This document shows, piece by piece, positions 6,770 through 17,101 of a stretch of DNA of 36,980 nt (within the stretch, counting starts at the first letter, position 1; each line of letters begins with the position of its first letter). The notes below the pieces were generated by a model. It did no database searches. It was not told where the DNA came from and saw only the letters and a list, made by a program, of their open reading frames with translations. The DNA comes from Candidatus Gastranaerophilales bacterium (GTDB lineage Bacteria; Cyanobacteriota; Vampirovibrionia; Gastranaerophilales; Gastranaerophilaceae), in NCBI GenBank assembly GCA_944325175.1, contig CALUYZ010000020.1, positions 1 to 36,980 of the forward strand, in the 5' to 3' direction. A program made the position numbers and the translations under genes.

Positions 6770-8380
6770 TTAAATTGCCTCTTGAACATTTTTTTGATTG
6801 GCGTTTTCTTCTTCAGGTTGTTCTTGAACAGGTTCTTTATCGCTGTCTGATATTGGCTCTAAAACCGTTTCTTCGGTTGGTTCTTCTTTTTGTTCTTTAA
6901 TATCAACCGCAGGTTTTATTGGCGGGTTTTTGTCTATAATTACAATGTCTGCAACATCAATTTCGGATTTTGCTTTCTTTTCCATTTTGTTGTTTTCAAG
7001 ATCAAGAATTATAACTTTTTTTGTGTTAATGCCCGTTACAACAGCATTTGATTTGTTTGGAATTAATGTTATTTTTGAGTAAAAGCCGCTATTATCAAGA
7101 GAAATGGGCGCAAGCATTTTGTTTTGGGTAAAATCATATATATTGACAATTCCTTCTTTTGAAGAAAGGATAAAGGCTTTATCTTTATATATTAAGGCAT
7201 CTGTAGGCTTTTGCGCCAAGTCGACATCTGAAATTAATTCAACAGGGTTTTCTGATTCAAAGTTATTTAATTTATAAATATAAGCCTTATTTAAAGTTCT
7301 TGATAACGCAAGAATTTTACCGTTGTTAATTAAAAGTTTTGAAAGATTTTTGACATTTGCAATTTTTTTAATTGAATAAGTGCCGGATTTTAAATCCATA
7401 AGGTATATATTTTCATTGTTTTTGTCGTTAAAAACCAAAACTCCGTCAGTACCTGAAACTGAAATTTTGTTTGGCATCCTGTCTGATTTAATTGTTTTTG
7501 CAAGAGTTGCATTGTTTAAATCTACCATATAAATAGAATTTGCTTTTGCGCTTGTTACATAAGCCATTTGACTTAAAATGTCTATATCTGCATCTGTTGG
7601 TGTGTCTTCAAAGTCTATTTTGGTGAGAACTCTTTCGTTGACTAAATCAATAACTTCTGCGGTTTTGTTTCCAAAATACATTGTAAGTGCAAATTTTGTT
7701 TTTGGTGAAGCTATAATTTTGCTGGGTAAACCCGAGAGTTTAATTTCATATAAAGGAGACGACCCGCCCTTATCATAAACTAAGACAAATTTTGTTTTAT
7801 TATTTGCAATAAAAGCTTTTGTGTCTTTGAATTCTGCCATAGGCACAATGTCTGCAGTGTTTTCATCATCCGATAAAGTGGCATCCGATGTTGTAATTAA
7901 AAGGTTATCGCCTCTGTTTGGAACTAAAAGGTCGCCCATAATAATTTTCATGCTTTCAGGAATTTTAAAACCTGTCGGCACAAGCATATCTTGAGGCATA
8001 ACACCTAATTTAACTTTGTTTGGCAAGTTTTCATTTTTTGTAATTGTAAAATTGCCTTTTTTGTCTTTAAAAATTTTCATTAAAACGTAGTTGTTGTTTA
8101 AAATAACAACTTCAGGTTTTTGTTTTAGGGTTTGGTTATTGGGGTAGGTGTATTCAATTTTAATGTTGTCAACGTCTGCTCTTTCGGCAGGATACAGGGG
8201 AACATACATTGTGTTTGCATCCAAAAGAATAACAGAATCGAACCTTTGGGTTGCGTTTGGCAGTTCTTTTTTAATGAATTCCCACGTATCATCAGGAAGC
8301 CTTGAAGCTAAAGCTGAATTAATAGCCAAAAAACATAATCCGATAGCTGCAAACGCCTTTAATTTAAAATTTAATCTCAT
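6770..8380 (-). CDS. Secreted beta-propeller protein with acidic tail
   Basis: 536 residues. An N-terminal signal peptide ends ...AINSALA (cleavage near residue 25). The body (about 60-480) is a run of short beta strands with repeated patterns such as NSIYMVDLNNATLAKTI and ENIYLMDLKSGTYSI, typical of YncE/WD-like seven-bladed propellers that bind proteins or ligands in the periplasm. The last 50 residues are Glu/Pro-rich and disordered. A GGGGGA site precedes the ATG, 13 bp after dnaJ. No enzymatic motif is visible. Co-transcription with grpE-dnaJ suggests an envelope stress or quality-control role, but that is inference. Confidence 0.8.
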   Translation of the reverse strand: MRLNFKLKAFAAIGLCFLAINSALASRLPDDTWEFIKKELPNATQRFDSVILLDANTMYVPLYPAERADVDNIKIEYTYPNNQTLKQKPEVVILNNNYVLMKIFKDKKGNFTITKNENLPNKVKLGVMPQDMLVPTGFKIPESMKIIMGDLLVPNRGDNLLITTSDATLSDDENTADIVPMAEFKDTKAFIANNKTKFVLVYDKGGSSPLYEIKLSGLPSKIIASPKTKFALTMYFGNKTAEVIDLVNERVLTKIDFEDTPTDADIDILSQMAYVTSAKANSIYMVDLNNATLAKTIKSDRMPNKISVSGTDGVLVFNDKNNENIYLMDLKSGTYSIKKIANVKNLSKLLINNGKILALSRTLNKAYIYKLNNFESENPVELISDVDLAQKPTDALIYKDKAFILSSKEGIVNIYDFTQNKMLAPISLDNSGFYSKITLIPNKSNAVVTGINTKKVIILDLENNKMEKKAKSEIDVADIVIIDKNPPIKPAVDIKEQKEEPTEETVLEPISDSDKEPVQEQPEEENANQKNVQEAI

Positions 8381-8393
8381 CTATCCCCCGATT

Positions 8394-9521
8394 TTATTTA
8401 AAAACAGTTTTTACTTTATCCATTATACTGCTTTTTTTGTCTGCCTCATTTCTTTTTGAAATTTCAAAAAGCTTTTTATAAAGTTCTTCCTCTTCTTTTG
8501 TGAGTTTTTTAGGTGTATTTATTTTTATTGTAACATAATGGTTGCCCCTTTGACCTTCCTTACCAAGGTATGGTACACCTTTCCCTTTTATTAAAAGTTT
8601 TTCTAAGTTTTCAATACCGCTTGGTATATGAAGTTTTTCTTCGCCATCAACCGTATTTACAATAACTTCATCGCCTAAAACCGCCTGTGGCATTGTAATT
8701 TCAAGAACGGTGTGAATATCAACGCCATCTCTTATAAATTCATTTGATTCTTTTACATATAAAACAATGTATAAATCCCCCGGTCTGCCGCCGTTTTTGC
8801 CGGCGTCACCTTCATTTGCAAGGCGAATTCTTGAGCCTGAATCTACCCCTTTTGGAATTTTAATTTTTGCAACTTTTTCTTTTGGTACAGCTCCTCTTCC
8901 TTTGCATTTTTTGCAATATGAAGAAGGGTCAATTCCTGTGCCGTTGCAGGTTGGGCAAGTTGCGACAGATGTAAAGTTGCCTAAAATTGTTCTTGTATTT
9001 TGCTGAACTCTCCCCATGCCGTTGCAGGTTTTACAGGTGGTCTGTTTTGCGTTTTTATCTTTACCTGTGCCCATACATTCGTCGCAAACTTCTAAGTGTT
9101 TGATTTTAATTTCTCTTTCGACCCCAAAAATGGCATCTTTAAAATCAATTTGAATGTCCATTCTAAGGTCATCGCCTTGTATAGGTGCATTTGGGTCTCT
9201 TTGTCTTGAAGAAAAACCGCCCATTCCCCCGCCAAAGAAGGCTTCAAAAATATCATTTAAGCCGCCAAAGCCATATTCAAAAGGCCCGCCGCCGCCAAAG
9301 CCTGAATTATTTATGCCGTCTTCACCGTATCTGTCATAAACTTGCCTTTTTTCATCATCCGATAAAACTTCATAGGCTTTTCCAAGTTCTTTAAATTTTT
9401 CTTCTGCATCAGGGGCTTTATTTACATCAGGGTGCAGCTGCCTCGCTTTTTTTCTGAATGCTATTTTTATTTCATCTTTTGTTGCGGTTTTTTCTACGCC
9501 TAAAATTTCATAGTAGTCCAT
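8394..9521 (-). CDS. dnaJ: Chaperone DnaJ (Hsp40)
   Basis: The 375-residue protein has every DnaJ part. The J-domain carries HPD at residues 30-32. A Gly/Phe-rich region follows ([13 protein letters not shown]). The zinc-binding domain (about 145-210) has four C-x-x-C-x-G-x-G repeats ([32 protein letters not shown]). Two C-terminal substrate-binding domains complete it. It delivers unfolded clients to DnaK and stimulates its ATPase. The ATG shares one base with the grpE stop codon, so the two are coupled. DnaK is not in the window. Confidence 0.97.
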   Translation of the reverse strand: MDYYEILGVEKTATKDEIKIAFRKKARQLHPDVNKAPDAEEKFKELGKAYEVLSDDEKRQVYDRYGEDGINNSGFGGGGPFEYGFGGLNDIFEAFFGGGMGGFSSRQRDPNAPIQGDDLRMDIQIDFKDAIFGVEREIKIKHLEVCDECMGTGKDKNAKQTTCKTCNGMGRVQQNTRTILGNFTSVATCPTCNGTGIDPSSYCKKCKGRGAVPKEKVAKIKIPKGVDSGSRIRLANEGDAGKNGGRPGDLYIVLYVKESNEFIRDGVDIHTVLEITMPQAVLGDEVIVNTVDGEEKLHIPSGIENLEKLLIKGKGVPYLGKEGQRGNHYVTIKINTPKKLTKEEEELYKKLFEISKRNEADKKSSIMDKVKTVFK

Positions 9522-10087
9522 TATTCTTTGTTTTCCTCATCATCTTCAACCGCAACATTTACCATAGTTGGTCTTAAAACTCTGTCAAAAAGCTGATACC
9601 CTGCTTGAAGCTCTGCTATAACCGTGTGGGGTTCAACATCGTTTGTTTTTGTTTGCATAACAGCTTCCATTAAATTAGGGTCAAAAGGTTTATCTTTAGC
9701 TTCAATTTTTTTCAAGCCGATTTTTCCCAAAATGTCTAAAAACTGTTTTGTGCAAATTTCGTAAGATTCTTTAACGGTTTTTATATCTTCCGTTTTTTCA
9801 ATCGAGTTTTTAGCTCTTTCCAATGTATCTAAAACCGGAATAATTTTTTTCAAAGTATCTTCGGCGCCATATTTTAAAAGACTTTCTCTTTCTTGCGCTT
9901 GGCGTTTTCTGTAGTTGTCAAAATCTGCCGCCAATCTTAAATATTTGTTATTTATATCGTCTAATTCTTTTTTAAATTCTTCTTCTTTTGATTCAATATT
10001 GTTTTCTTCTTTTATATCTTCTTTTTGTTCTTCTTTTATTTCTTCATTTTCAGCAAAAGGATTTGTTTGCATTTTATCGTCTGACAT
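9521..10087 (-). CDS. grpE: Nucleotide exchange factor GrpE
   Basis: 188 residues: an acidic disordered N-terminus (Glu/Lys-rich, residues 1-40), a long coiled coil with the family signature [13 protein letters not shown], and a C-terminal beta domain ending in a typical RPTMVNVA segment. GrpE releases ADP from DnaK. It is the first gene of a four-gene minus-strand operon (grpE-dnaJ-propeller-methyltransferase). An AAGGAG site precedes the ATG. HrcA, often the preceding gene, is absent. Confidence 0.96.
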   Translation of the reverse strand: MSDDKMQTNPFAENEEIKEEQKEDIKEENNIESKEEEFKKELDDINNKYLRLAADFDNYRKRQAQERESLLKYGAEDTLKKIIPVLDTLERAKNSIEKTEDIKTVKESYEICTKQFLDILGKIGLKKIEAKDKPFDPNLMEAVMQTKTNDVEPHTVIAELQAGYQLFDRVLRPTMVNVAVEDDEENKE

Positions 10088-10127
10088 ATTAACTCCTTAT
10101 TGTTGCATATTTTAAGACAATAATTAC

Positions 10128-10155
10128 ATTATAGATTATCAAAGCTTTTTGTCCA
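10128..10155 (-). promoter_or_regulatory. Housekeeping promoter of the grpE operon
   Basis: On the minus strand TGGACA (-35, 10155-10150) and TATAAT (-10, 10133-10128) are separated by 16 bp, about 40 bp upstream of the grpE start. No CIRCE inverted repeat is seen around it, so HrcA control is not supported. Confidence 0.6.
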
Positions 10156-10272
10156 TTTAATTTAATTATTTATTAATATTTTAAAAAAGTTAAAAGAAAT
10201 GCGCCATTTGTTGCCTTAGAATGTGGGTTAGTGTAAACTGGGAATAGGTAAAATGTATTCAAGGAGCTTATT

Positions 10273-11553
10273 TTGGCACAATTTATAGACAAAGTTAAAA
10301 TTAAAGTTGAATCAGGAAAAGGCGGAAATGGCGCTGTAGCTTGGCATAGGGAAAAATATGTTGATAAAGGCGGTCCTGATGGCGGTGATGGCGGAAATGG
10401 CGGCTCTGTCTACTTTGTGGCAGACAGTAATATGACAACTCTTTTAGATTTTACCTATAAGTCAATTTTTCAGGCTCAAAACGGCGAAAACGGCAAAATA
10501 AAAAATCAATACGGCAAAAACGGTAAAGATATTTATATAAAAGTGCCTGTCGGAACTATTGTGAGAGATTTAAAAACAGGCAATATTATTGCCGATATGA
10601 GTGAAAATGAAAAAACAATTTTAATCGCAAAAGGCGGCCGTGGCGGCAGAGGAAATGCAAAATTCGCAACTTCAACTTCTCGAGCACCGCAATTTTCTGA
10701 ACCCGGTGAAGCTTCGGTTGAAAGAGAATTGGAACTTGAATTAAAGCTAATCGCCGATATTGGCTTATTAGGTATGCCCAATGCGGGAAAATCAAGCTTT
10801 ATTTCAAGAATATCTTCTGCTAAACCAAAAATAGCAGATTACCCTTTTACAACGCTTGTTCCTCATTTAGGCGTTGTAAAAAATCCTGACGGAAACAATT
10901 TTGTTGTGGCAGACATCCCGGGGTTAATTGAAGGCGCTCATTTAGGTGTTGGTTTGGGGTATGAATTTTTAAGACATGTTGAAAGATGTAAATTTTTCAT
11001 TCATGTTGTTGATATGACGGCAGAAAATCCGATTGAAAATTACAAAAAAATAAATAACGAACTTTTAAGCTATTCAAAAGAATTAGCTTCAAGGTTTCAG
11101 ATTGTTATGTTAAATAAGGCAGATGCCGTTCCTGAAGATGAAATTGCTATTTTAAAAGAGGAATTTTTAAAGTTAAATCAAAATTCTTTTGTTGTATCCA
11201 CGGTTACAGGCTTTGGAATAAAAGAACTGTTACATTTTGTTTACAAAAAATTTGATGAAATACCAACTCCTTCAATAGAGATAAATATAACAAAAGACGA
11301 AGGTTTTAACGATAATGACGACAGCGCCTATGATGCCGTCAAGCTTAATAAAAACACATATTCAGTAGACGGTGGTAAAATAAGAAGATTAGTAAGTGTA
11401 ACAGATGTGAAAAATGTAAGGCAGGTAAGAAGGCTTACAAACATCCTTGATTCAATGGGGGTTTTTGTTGAATTAAGAAATTTGGGGCTTTTGGAAGGAG
11501 ATACAATCTATGTCGCCGGTTTAGAGATGGTATACACCGGTGAGTATGATTAA
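10273..11553 (+). CDS. obgE: GTPase Obg/CgtA
   Basis: 426 residues with the three Obg domains. The glycine-rich N-terminal Obg fold (residues 1-158) contains GKGGNGAVAWHREKYV. The G domain has P-loop GMPNAGKSS (about 167), switch DIPGLIEGAH and NKAD. The C-terminal OCT domain has VRQVRRLTNILDSMG. It acts in late 50S ribosome assembly and stress/growth control. The start is a TTG, chosen because AAGGAG lies 6 bp upstream and the family begins with exactly this MAQFIDKVKI-like sequence. It is divergent from the grpE operon. Confidence 0.96.
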   Translation: MAQFIDKVKIKVESGKGGNGAVAWHREKYVDKGGPDGGDGGNGGSVYFVADSNMTTLLDFTYKSIFQAQNGENGKIKNQYGKNGKDIYIKVPVGTIVRDLKTGNIIADMSENEKTILIAKGGRGGRGNAKFATSTSRAPQFSEPGEASVERELELELKLIADIGLLGMPNAGKSSFISRISSAKPKIADYPFTTLVPHLGVVKNPDGNNFVVADIPGLIEGAHLGVGLGYEFLRHVERCKFFIHVVDMTAENPIENYKKINNELLSYSKELASRFQIVMLNKADAVPEDEIAILKEEFLKLNQNSFVVSTVTGFGIKELLHFVYKKFDEIPTPSIEINITKDEGFNDNDDSAYDAVKLNKNTYSVDGGKIRRLVSVTDVKNVRQVRRLTNILDSMGVFVELRNLGLLEGDTIYVAGLEMVYTGEYD

Positions 11554-11674
11554 AATTTAGTACAAATGGTTGATTTTTTCCAACAGTGATGAAAAATAGA
11601 AAAAATTATAAGATACTTATATTATAGAAATTGTATTCTGATAAAAACTGATTTGTATAAGAAAGCTACAAACA

Positions 11675-13015
11675 ATGCAATTTGATGGAAATGAATTGGA
11701 AAAAGATGAAAATAACACTTCTGTAAATGGCGACAATAATGCCATTTCTTGGGAAGATTTGTTAAATACTGATGATGACAGTGATTTATCTAAACTTATC
11801 ATAGGTTCGGATGACACTGAAGAAGATGCTGTCAAAGAAAAAAGCGATGCGCAGGCTGCAGATAATCAAAGCACCGTGCAGAGTGTTTCGTCACAAGAAA
11901 ATAAAACGGAGTTTGACATAAACGAAGCTGCAAATAATTATGTAAACAGCCTTGACAAAGATGACGCCGTAATTGACGATGAATTCTTTGGTGTGGAAGA
12001 AAATAAAGACAAAAAAGATTTATCCGATGTTGTGGATGATGAATTGTTAAGTCTTTTGGATGTCAAAAACGATACACCTTCTTCTTATACGGAAAGCAAT
12101 CTTGATGACATTTTGGAATTTGATAAAAATGGCGATATTAAAAATGCAAATGAAGTAAATCAGCCAAAAACAAATGCAAATGAAGCATATATGAATTCCA
12201 AAGAAGAAATTGAAGAAGTCGATAGTCAAGATGAGCAATATGAAAACAACACGGAAAGCATTGCTCAATACGACGAAATCAGCGAGGCTCAACCTGTTTA
12301 TGAGAAAAAACAAAATAAAAATAGAGCTTTAGCGGTTGTATTGGGTCTTGTCGGCTTGTTTGCGGTAATTGTTGTTGCGCTTTATTTCTTATTCCCAAAT
12401 ATGGCAGGAAATATAGGCAGTGAAGAACTTGTAAGTTCAGAAAATTCAAACTATACATTGCCCGATGAAACTCAAAATGAAGCAAATGCAATGCAAAAGC
12501 AAACAGAAGAGTTAATTAATAAATTGGAAAATAAAGCGGAAGATAATTCAAAACAAAATACCGCAAAGAAAAAAGTTGTTGTATCGATACAATCAACAGG
12601 CAGAGCCAATCCGTTTATGCCTTCAACTTTATTTAATGAAGACGGTTCTTTGGCTATGGGTGCCGATTTATCAATTCCTCCGGATGTTGATGTAAACTCC
12701 CCCGAAGCAGTTGCTGCAAGAAAATTGATGTCTATTGGCGTATCGGGCATAATGTATGATGAAAATGCACCTTCCGCAATTTTGAAATTTGATAACAATG
12801 ACTACTTTGTTCAAAAAGGTGACAGAATTGATACATATATTGTAAGCAGAATTACAAAAGACTATGTTCAAATTACAAACGGTGCAAATACATATAAAGC
12901 ATACGTTGGTGAGGCATTTAATATAGGTGAAATACCTCAATCAAGACAAATGAAATATACAGGCGGAACAAGACAATATGTTTCTGCTGATGATATTGAA
13001 ATAAGTACAAAATAA
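11675..13015 (+). CDS. PilP/GspC-like inner-membrane protein with a long acidic cytoplasmic region
   Basis: 446 residues. Residues 1-210 are very acidic (Asp/Glu/Asn-rich) and probably disordered in the cytoplasm. One membrane helix follows (about 217-241, ALAVVLGLVGLFAVIVVALY), then a Gln/Lys-rich linker. The C-terminal domain begins GRANPFMP (about 309), matching the R-x-P-F motif where PilP/GspC homology regions start, and continues as a small beta domain (AILKFDNNDYFVQKGDRID, YVQITNGANTYKAYVGEAF). In the family this domain contacts the secretin from the inner membrane. It is the first gene of the secretion/pilus operon, 24 bp before the secretin. The long acidic N-terminus is unusual for PilP or GspC. 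No clear ribosome-binding site. Confidence 0.7.
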   Translation: MQFDGNELEKDENNTSVNGDNNAISWEDLLNTDDDSDLSKLIIGSDDTEEDAVKEKSDAQAADNQSTVQSVSSQENKTEFDINEAANNYVNSLDKDDAVIDDEFFGVEENKDKKDLSDVVDDELLSLLDVKNDTPSSYTESNLDDILEFDKNGDIKNANEVNQPKTNANEAYMNSKEEIEEVDSQDEQYENNTESIAQYDEISEAQPVYEKKQNKNRALAVVLGLVGLFAVIVVALYFLFPNMAGNIGSEELVSSENSNYTLPDETQNEANAMQKQTEELINKLENKAEDNSKQNTAKKKVVVSIQSTGRANPFMPSTLFNEDGSLAMGADLSIPPDVDVNSPEAVAARKLMSIGVSGIMYDENAPSAILKFDNNDYFVQKGDRIDTYIVSRITKDYVQITNGANTYKAYVGEAFNIGEIPQSRQMKYTGGTRQYVSADDIEISTK

Positions 13016-13039
13016 ATTACAATCAGGAGTTTAATAAAG

Positions 13040-14938
13040 ATGTTTACAGTGAGTAAGAAAGGTTTAATACATTTGGCATTATCATTGGCCATTGTTGTTG
13101 CAATCGGTCAATGTGCTTGGGCTTCATTTAGTGACAGCTCTAATAAGCTTGCACTAAATACAAATGGCATTAAAATTGAAGACGTTAACACAAATTTATA
13201 TGAAGATGAAAAAACTAATGAAAAATATATAATTGATGCTAACGATCCTGAAGCTGTCAGTATTCCTTCAACAACCAGATTGACAGGAAATATTCAAATA
13301 GCAGGCAGCTCAAAAAAAGTTACGCTTTCTTTGAGAGATGCTGATGTTAAACAAGTTTTAAGAATGTTTGCAGATAAAGCAAATATGAATATCATCTTCC
13401 ATAATACGGTAAGAGGCGAAGTTACGTTAGATCTTAAAGATGTTCCTATAAATACGGCTCTTGAATTCGTTTTGGATGCTTGTGAACTTACATATATAAG
13501 ACAAGATAACAACATCATTATTGCTTCTAAAGATGCTGCAAAAGATTTAAGCTATGCAAGGCAAAACTTTACTACAATTCCTGTTAAATATGTAAATGCT
13601 CAAGCTATTGCGGATTTTGTCAACAAAAGCGTATTTAACGGCAAATATCAAGGTGTTTCTTCAACCCCCGCAGTTGCCGTTAATGCTAACAAGAACGAAC
13701 TTATGCTTTTTGGTACGGAAGAAGATGAAGAATTAATTAAAAAAATTCTTGCAAAGCTTGACGTAAAACCAATGATGAACGTATTTCCGGTTAACCATAT
13801 CTCACCTCAAGAAATGGCTGCCACAATATGTGATACAATCTTATCCGATAAATCCGAAGGCGGCGCAAACCAAGGTGTTTCAATAAGCACACCTACAAGA
13901 GGCGGTGGCGGCGGTGATGAAATAGAACTTGGCGGCGGCTATACCGTTTGTGTAGTTGGTGAAAATAACGGTTCTATTGATCAAAGCGAAGGTACCGATG
14001 ATTTAGTTAACTATACCTCTAACCCCTTAACAGTTGCATATTTTCCGGCATTAGGAACAGTTGCGACATACGGTGGTTCAAGAGAACAAGTAAAAATGAT
14101 TGAAAGCTTTATTAAGCTTCATGATAAAAAACAACCGATGGCATACATTGAATTGTCTTTAATTCAATTATCAGAAAACGGTTCAAAAGCATTCAGCTCT
14201 GATTGGATGGTATGGACTCCTGTAGGCGGCTTCACCTTTAACGGTACAAGCGGTTTTTCAACAAACCAATGGGCGCCAACATTCTTTAAAGGTAATTCTT
14301 ATGATGTTATAAACGATAGCGGTGAAGTTGATTATACCGTTCATAAATATAAAGGCTGGGGCCCGATTGTTATGTCTTTGAACTACTTAATCAATAACGG
14401 CAAAGGCAGAGTTTTAGCTAGTCCTAAAGTTATGGTTACAAACGGTAAAAAATCAACAATAGACCTTACAACGGATTATATTAAATCGGTTAAAAGAGAA
14501 TTTAGTACAGAAACTCAATCACTTCAAGCAATTACAAACGTAACTTACGAAATTGGCTCTGATATGGGTATTCAAGTTGAAATAACTCCTTTTATTTCTC
14601 CTGAAGGCTACGTTGTAATGAATCTTAAACCCGATTATTCAACACGTGCAGGCGGTACCGATGATTATACATTGTTATCAAGAAGAAGCTTGGAACTTGA
14701 AAATGTGAGAGTTAAAGACGGTGAAACCCTTGTTCTTGCAGGCTTGATTCAAGAAAACGAAACAAGTGAAACCACAAAAATGCCTATTTTAGGTGACCTT
14801 CCTGTTATAGGTACATTCTTCAGAAGTACATCAAACATTATGACCAAAGAAGAATTGGTAATACTAATTACTCCACACATTGTATATTCTCAAGATCAAA
14901 TTGATAATTTAAAGAAAAACGGCACTCCACACCTTTAA
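13040..14938 (+). CDS. Secretin (type IV pilus/type II secretion outer-membrane channel)
   Basis: 632 residues. A signal peptide ends ...CAWA before SFSDS. An N0/STN-like domain follows (about 93-160, VTLSLRDADVKQVLRMF), then ring-building N1/N3 domains (FTTIPVKYVNAQAIADFV; MNVFPVNHISPQEMA) with a Gly-rich insertion (GGGGGDEIELGGG). The C-terminal secretin pore (about 445-625) has VLASPKVMVTNGKKS, ITPFISPEGYVVMNLKP and the signature LVLAGLIQENETS...PILGDLPVIGTFFRS. It forms the multimeric channel for pilus or substrate passage. An AGGAG site lies 13 bp before ATG. Whether it is PilQ or GspD cannot be settled here; the PilP-like neighbour favours a pilus-type system. Confidence 0.92.
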   Translation: MFTVSKKGLIHLALSLAIVVAIGQCAWASFSDSSNKLALNTNGIKIEDVNTNLYEDEKTNEKYIIDANDPEAVSIPSTTRLTGNIQIAGSSKKVTLSLRDADVKQVLRMFADKANMNIIFHNTVRGEVTLDLKDVPINTALEFVLDACELTYIRQDNNIIIASKDAAKDLSYARQNFTTIPVKYVNAQAIADFVNKSVFNGKYQGVSSTPAVAVNANKNELMLFGTEEDEELIKKILAKLDVKPMMNVFPVNHISPQEMAATICDTILSDKSEGGANQGVSISTPTRGGGGGDEIELGGGYTVCVVGENNGSIDQSEGTDDLVNYTSNPLTVAYFPALGTVATYGGSREQVKMIESFIKLHDKKQPMAYIELSLIQLSENGSKAFSSDWMVWTPVGGFTFNGTSGFSTNQWAPTFFKGNSYDVINDSGEVDYTVHKYKGWGPIVMSLNYLINNGKGRVLASPKVMVTNGKKSTIDLTTDYIKSVKREFSTETQSLQAITNVTYEIGSDMGIQVEITPFISPEGYVVMNLKPDYSTRAGGTDDYTLLSRRSLELENVRVKDGETLVLAGLIQENETSETTKMPILGDLPVIGTFFRSTSNIMTKEELVILITPHIVYSQDQIDNLKKNGTPHL

Positions 14939-14968
14939 TTTATAATTTGTCTCGTTGAATCAAAAAAA

Positions 14969-17101
14969 ATGAATAATGAATACTTATCCAAACTGCTAAA
15001 TAGAATAAATACAGATTTAGTTAAGCAATTCGAAAAGGCTAAGCTAATTGAGCTTAAATATATACCAATCGCAATTCAAAACGGTTCCATTTATTCTGTT
15101 ATTTCGCAGGACGGTGACAAACAGGCTGTTGCCTCATATATCAGACAAAAAGTACAAGTAGGCGGTGTTGAATTTATTTCGGTATCGCCCGCTAACTTTA
15201 ATTTGCTGTTGTCGGATATTATAAAAAAAGTTTATCCCACGCAAGCTCTTCAAATTACTTCTGATGACAATGCAAATGTTGAAGATAGCAATACTGAAAC
15301 ATTTAAAGTAGGCGACATAAATCAGGTTAAATCTCCGCAAACCAAAAGAATTGGGGAAATACTTGTAGAAGAAAAACTGTTAACCGAAGAACAAGTTGAA
15401 CAAGCGCTTGTAGAATCCAAAAATTTCGGTCTTCCTTTGGGTTCAACCTTAGTTAAATTGGGCTATATTACAATTAAGCAGCTAAAAGATGCTCTTGCTG
15501 CTCAAATGCAGATAAATATGGCGCAAGAAGACCAGTTGGCATCTTTGCCTGAGGCGATAACCTGCCTTTCTGACGACTTTGTGCTTGAGCATAAAGTTAT
15601 TCCATTGTCTTATAATTCAAAAACATTAACAGTCGGTATGGTTAATCCAAAAGATACTGATACAATTAATCAAATTATCGGTATGACAGGTTTAAAACCG
15701 GCAATTTTAATGGTTACATCTCTTGAATATGAAAGATATGTAGAGCAGTATTATAAAAAGGCGAAAGCAAAAGAAGATAAAAAGCAAGGTTTTAAAAAAG
15801 GCAAAACAGACCTTGAAGTTTTAACGGAACAGCTGGCTGCATCGAGTGATATTGGGCAAGGCGAGCAAACCTTATGGCAAAAAGTGCAGTCAGATATTGA
15901 TGAAATTAGTTCTGATGCTGCTAAATATGCAAATATGATTGTAACTCAGGCTATTGATTCAAGGGCATCGGATATTCATATTGAACCAAGGTTAGACGGT
16001 TATGTTACAAGGTATCGTATAGACGGTACTTTGGTTGAAGTTGTTAAAATTCCCGCTTATCTTGAATCTTCCATTGTTTCAAGGTTCAAGGTTCTTGCAA
16101 AAATGAATATTGCAGAACACAGACGCCCGCAAGACGGTAATTTTACAATTAAATATAATCAAAAATCTTACGACTTTCGTATCAACACTTTGCCCGTAAA
16201 CGGCAGAGAAAAAATCGTTATAAGAATTTTAGCGCCTTCAATGAGGGTTGAAGAAAGTTATACAAAAGTTATTGATATACCGGGAGCTTTCCCTGATGAT
16301 ATTGAAAAAATTAAATTTTTAACATCTGCTCCAAACGGAATTGTTTTAACTTCAGGTCCTACAGGTTCAGGTAAAACAACAACACTTTATGCTCTTTTAA
16401 AGACAATGAACTCGCCTGATTGTAATATTACAACAATCGAGGACCCTATTGAAATAAGATTGGACGGTGTTAATCAATCTGCAGTAAACCCAAAGGCAGG
16501 CATTACTTTTGCAACTTGCATGAGGGCAATATTAAGGCAAGACCCTGACGTTATATTGGTTGGTGAAATTAGGGACTATGAAACCTTGGAAGTTGCTATT
16601 TCAGCTTCTTTAACAGGTCACTTTGTTTTATCCACAATTCACACTAATTCTGCTGCTGCAACCGTTACAAGGCTTATTGAAATGGGCGCAAAGGATTATC
16701 TCGTATCTTCCACTTTAAATGGTGTTTTAGCTCAAAGGCTTGTTAAAAAACTTTGTCCCGATTGCAAACGTGCATATAAGCCAACAGAAGAAGAAGCAAA
16801 AAAAGTTTTAACCGACCCTGAAAGAATTAAGCAGTTTATGGAAACAGCAATATACCATGCGGCAGGTTGTCCAAACTGTGGCGGTACCGGTTATAAAGGA
16901 CGTTTGGCGCTTTTGGAAATTTTAATTGTTACAAAAGAAGTAAAAAAATTAATTGCGGCACATGCTCATGATATTGAAATTGAAGAGTATGCCGTTAAAA
17001 ACGGAATGAGAACATTGAATGAATCTTGCATAAAACACATCGTAAACGGTGATACCACTATAGATGAATTTGTCAGGGTTCTTGGATTGGTAGGTGAATA
17101 A
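14969..17101 (+). CDS. GspE/PilB-type assembly ATPase
   Basis: 710 residues. A unique N-terminal region (1-110) is followed by an MshEN/GspE-N domain (about 118-265, IGEILVEEKLLTEEQVEQAL and LPEAITCLSDDFVLEHKVIP), which in relatives can bind c-di-GMP. The ATPase core has the arginine-rich segment SRASDIHIEP, Walker A GPTGSGKTTT (about 463), an Asp box and Walker B VILVGEIRD (about 527), and a His box STIHTNSA. Zinc-binding CPDC and CPNC follow (about 596 and 633). It powers pilin or pseudopilin assembly from the cytoplasm. There is no ribosome-binding site before the ATG, 30 bp after the secretin. Its stop overlaps the platform gene start. Confidence 0.95.
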   Translation: MNNEYLSKLLNRINTDLVKQFEKAKLIELKYIPIAIQNGSIYSVISQDGDKQAVASYIRQKVQVGGVEFISVSPANFNLLLSDIIKKVYPTQALQITSDDNANVEDSNTETFKVGDINQVKSPQTKRIGEILVEEKLLTEEQVEQALVESKNFGLPLGSTLVKLGYITIKQLKDALAAQMQINMAQEDQLASLPEAITCLSDDFVLEHKVIPLSYNSKTLTVGMVNPKDTDTINQIIGMTGLKPAILMVTSLEYERYVEQYYKKAKAKEDKKQGFKKGKTDLEVLTEQLAASSDIGQGEQTLWQKVQSDIDEISSDAAKYANMIVTQAIDSRASDIHIEPRLDGYVTRYRIDGTLVEVVKIPAYLESSIVSRFKVLAKMNIAEHRRPQDGNFTIKYNQKSYDFRINTLPVNGREKIVIRILAPSMRVEESYTKVIDIPGAFPDDIEKIKFLTSAPNGIVLTSGPTGSGKTTTLYALLKTMNSPDCNITTIEDPIEIRLDGVNQSAVNPKAGITFATCMRAILRQDPDVILVGEIRDYETLEVAISASLTGHFVLSTIHTNSAAATVTRLIEMGAKDYLVSSTLNGVLAQRLVKKLCPDCKRAYKPTEEEAKKVLTDPERIKQFMETAIYHAAGCPNCGGTGYKGRLALLEILIVTKEVKKLIAAHAHDIEIEEYAVKNGMRTLNESCIKHIVNGDTTIDEFVRVLGLVGE

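Noticed and set aside
10088..10272. CIRCE/HrcA operator before grpE
   Set aside because: No GAGTGCTAA-type inverted repeat is present; only a housekeeping promoter is seen.
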